Source of the DNA: Elusimicrobia bacterium RIFCSPLOWO2_01_FULL_54_10
GTDB taxonomy: Bacteria; Elusimicrobiota; Elusimicrobia; 2-02-FULL-39-32
Assembly (NCBI GenBank): GCA_001799975.1
Contig: MGUQ01000063.1
Span: forward strand, 1-7,495
Length of the DNA stretch: 7,495 nt
Reading direction: 5' to 3'
Shown: in pieces, positions 6,671 to 7,495 of the stretch
Numbering within the stretch: position 1 is the first letter of the stretch
Layout of the letters: each line of letters opens with the position of its first letter
Program-made: the position numbers and the translations under genes
The notes under the pieces: generated by a model
Database searches by the model: none
What the model was told of the DNA's origin: nothing
The model's input: only the letters and a program-made list of their open reading frames with translations

Positions 6671-7495
6671 CTATTGAATTATAACCGCCGCCCTCAAGAT
6701 GGACTCCGGAATTTGAATTCCCATGGCGTTTGCGATTTTCAAGCTCACGGTGATGTCGATTTGCGAAGGCTGGGTCAAGGGCGCGGCGGGAACTTGGCCG
6801 GCCAGGAGCTTGGCGGACAAGGCCGCGGCTTCCGCGCCGATCTCAAATTCACTGGAAGTCACGGATAACAGACCCCCCGCTCCCACGAGGGAGCCCACCG
6901 GCACCAGAAGGGGAATTTTACTGTCCAAGCAAAAGTTTGAGATGGTGTGGAAGGCAAACTTGCTGGTCACCACAGAGTCCGTGGTCATCCAAAAGGCGTC
7001 GATTTTGCCGGAAAGGGAGCGCATGATGTTGGGGATGTCGGAGCTCGAGGCCGCTTTCTCAGCGATGATTTCAAGGCCCATGCTCCGCGCCTGTTCGGAA
7101 ATTTCATCGAGCCACTTTTCATCGCTTGCTTTATCCACGATCACCCCGAGCCGCTTGAGGCCGGGGAGAGCGGTTTTATATTTTGAAAAGAGAACGGATT
7201 CTTTAACGGTGAAACCGATGCCGTAAACCTTCTTCCGGCTTAAGAGCCCTTGCCGTTCCGGGTTGACGACCATGCAATAAATGACCGGCGTTTTGGGGAA
7301 ATGCTTCAAAACTTCCGCCGCGGCTTTGGAGCCCACGGTCACAATCACGCTGGGGTCCTGGGCCTGGACCCTTTCCATCAGCTCGCGGCTCGTCTCCGAT
7401 TTGGGAAGGACGTATTCTTTGAAGGGCTTCCCGAAATTTTCTTTAAACCCGTGAGAGGCCTTTTGATAGGAGGGCAAATCCCCGCTCAAGATGAG
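6671..7495 (-). CDS. ABC-type solute-binding protein (ABC_sub_bind / COG2984 type), 5' end beyond window
   Basis: Partial: 274 residues are visible, and the frame stays open to the window edge (preceding codons CTC ATC TTG). The signal peptide and first strand lie outside. It resembles the periplasmic binding component of uncharacterised ABC transporters (ABC_sub_bind, TrpX-like). Family-like segments are SGDLPSYQKASHGFKENFG near the visible start, PSVIVTVGSKAAAEVL, KTPVIYCMVVNPERQGL, the second-lobe LPGLKRLGVIVDKASD, the ligand-site-like FWMTTDSVVTSKF, KIPLLVPVGSLVGAGGLLSV, and the C-terminal NAMGIQIPESILRAAVIIQ. These proteins bind small ligands such as amino acids between two lobes; the ligand here is unknown. 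No permease or ABC ATPase gene follows. Instead a sensor kinase gene begins 6 nt downstream, suggesting a sensory rather than transport role, although transporter genes may lie beyond 7495. TTG at 7489 is not taken as the start because conserved sequence continues upstream. Confidence 0.85.
   Translation of the reverse strand, partial: LILSGDLPSYQKASHGFKENFGKPFKEYVLPKSETSRELMERVQAQDPSVIVTVGSKAAAEVLKHFPKTPVIYCMVVNPERQGLLSRKKVYGIGFTVKESVLFSKYKTALPGLKRLGVIVDKASDEKWLDEISEQARSMGLEIIAEKAASSSDIPNIMRSLSGKIDAFWMTTDSVVTSKFAFHTISNFCLDSKIPLLVPVGSLVGAGGLLSVTSSEFEIGAEAAALSAKLLAGQVPAAPLTQPSQIDITVSLKIANAMGIQIPESILRAAVIIQ

Noticed and set aside
6723..7226. Plus-strand open frame opposite the binding-protein gene
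   Set aside because: The minus-strand product has clear family motifs throughout, while the plus-strand translation shows none.
7487..7489. TTG at 7489 as the start of the binding protein
   Set aside because: The frame stays open to the window edge with family-like residues before it, and no signal peptide is seen, so the gene begins beyond the window.

Overview
The window is one tightly packed run of seven genes, all on the minus strand, so it reads from position 7495 down to 1. No mobile element, CRISPR array, tRNA or rRNA was seen. The organism cannot be named from this sequence. Base composition looks moderately GC-rich by eye (not computed). Coupled genes with Shine-Dalgarno sites, a periplasmic ABC-type binding protein and a GspE/PilB-type secretion ATPase indicate a bacterium, probably diderm. 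Uncultured or deltaproteobacterial-like lineages rich in multi-receiver hybrid kinases would fit, but that is a guess.

Layout in transcription order: (1) 7495-6671, the C-terminal part of an ABC_sub_bind-family solute-binding protein, cut by the window edge; (2) 6664-4673, a membrane sensor kinase (TM, extracytoplasmic domain, TM, HAMP, PAS, HisKA, HATPase); (3) 4671-4267, a single-domain receiver of NtrC type; (4) 4265-2346, a soluble hybrid kinase with order REC-HisKA-HATPase-REC-REC; (5) 2349-1984, a DivK/CheY-like single receiver; (6) 1996-1613, another single receiver; (7) 1604 (or 1610) to 99, a GspE/PilB-type ATPase. Gaps are 6, 1 and 1 nt, then overlaps of 4 and 13 nt, then a 2 or 8 nt gap. 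A hairpin followed by a T-rich run at 46-17 probably terminates the transcript. The only stretch without a gene is 1-98.

Working model (inference): an exported binding protein captures a ligand and informs the membrane kinase. Phosphate then flows through a relay of six receiver domains and a second, soluble kinase. No DNA-binding, AAA+, GGDEF/EAL or other classical output domain is encoded in the window. The only non-signalling protein downstream is the secretion/pilus-type ATPase, so the relay may control a protein machine directly.

The most interesting spot is the junction of the last receiver and the ATPase. The ATPase lacks the region that carries tandem c-di-GMP-binding motifs in MshE-type relatives. 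An X XXY YYZ-type heptamer (A AAG GGA, 1625-1619) lies just before the receiver's stop codon, in the phase where a -1 slip would fuse the receiver to the ATPase.
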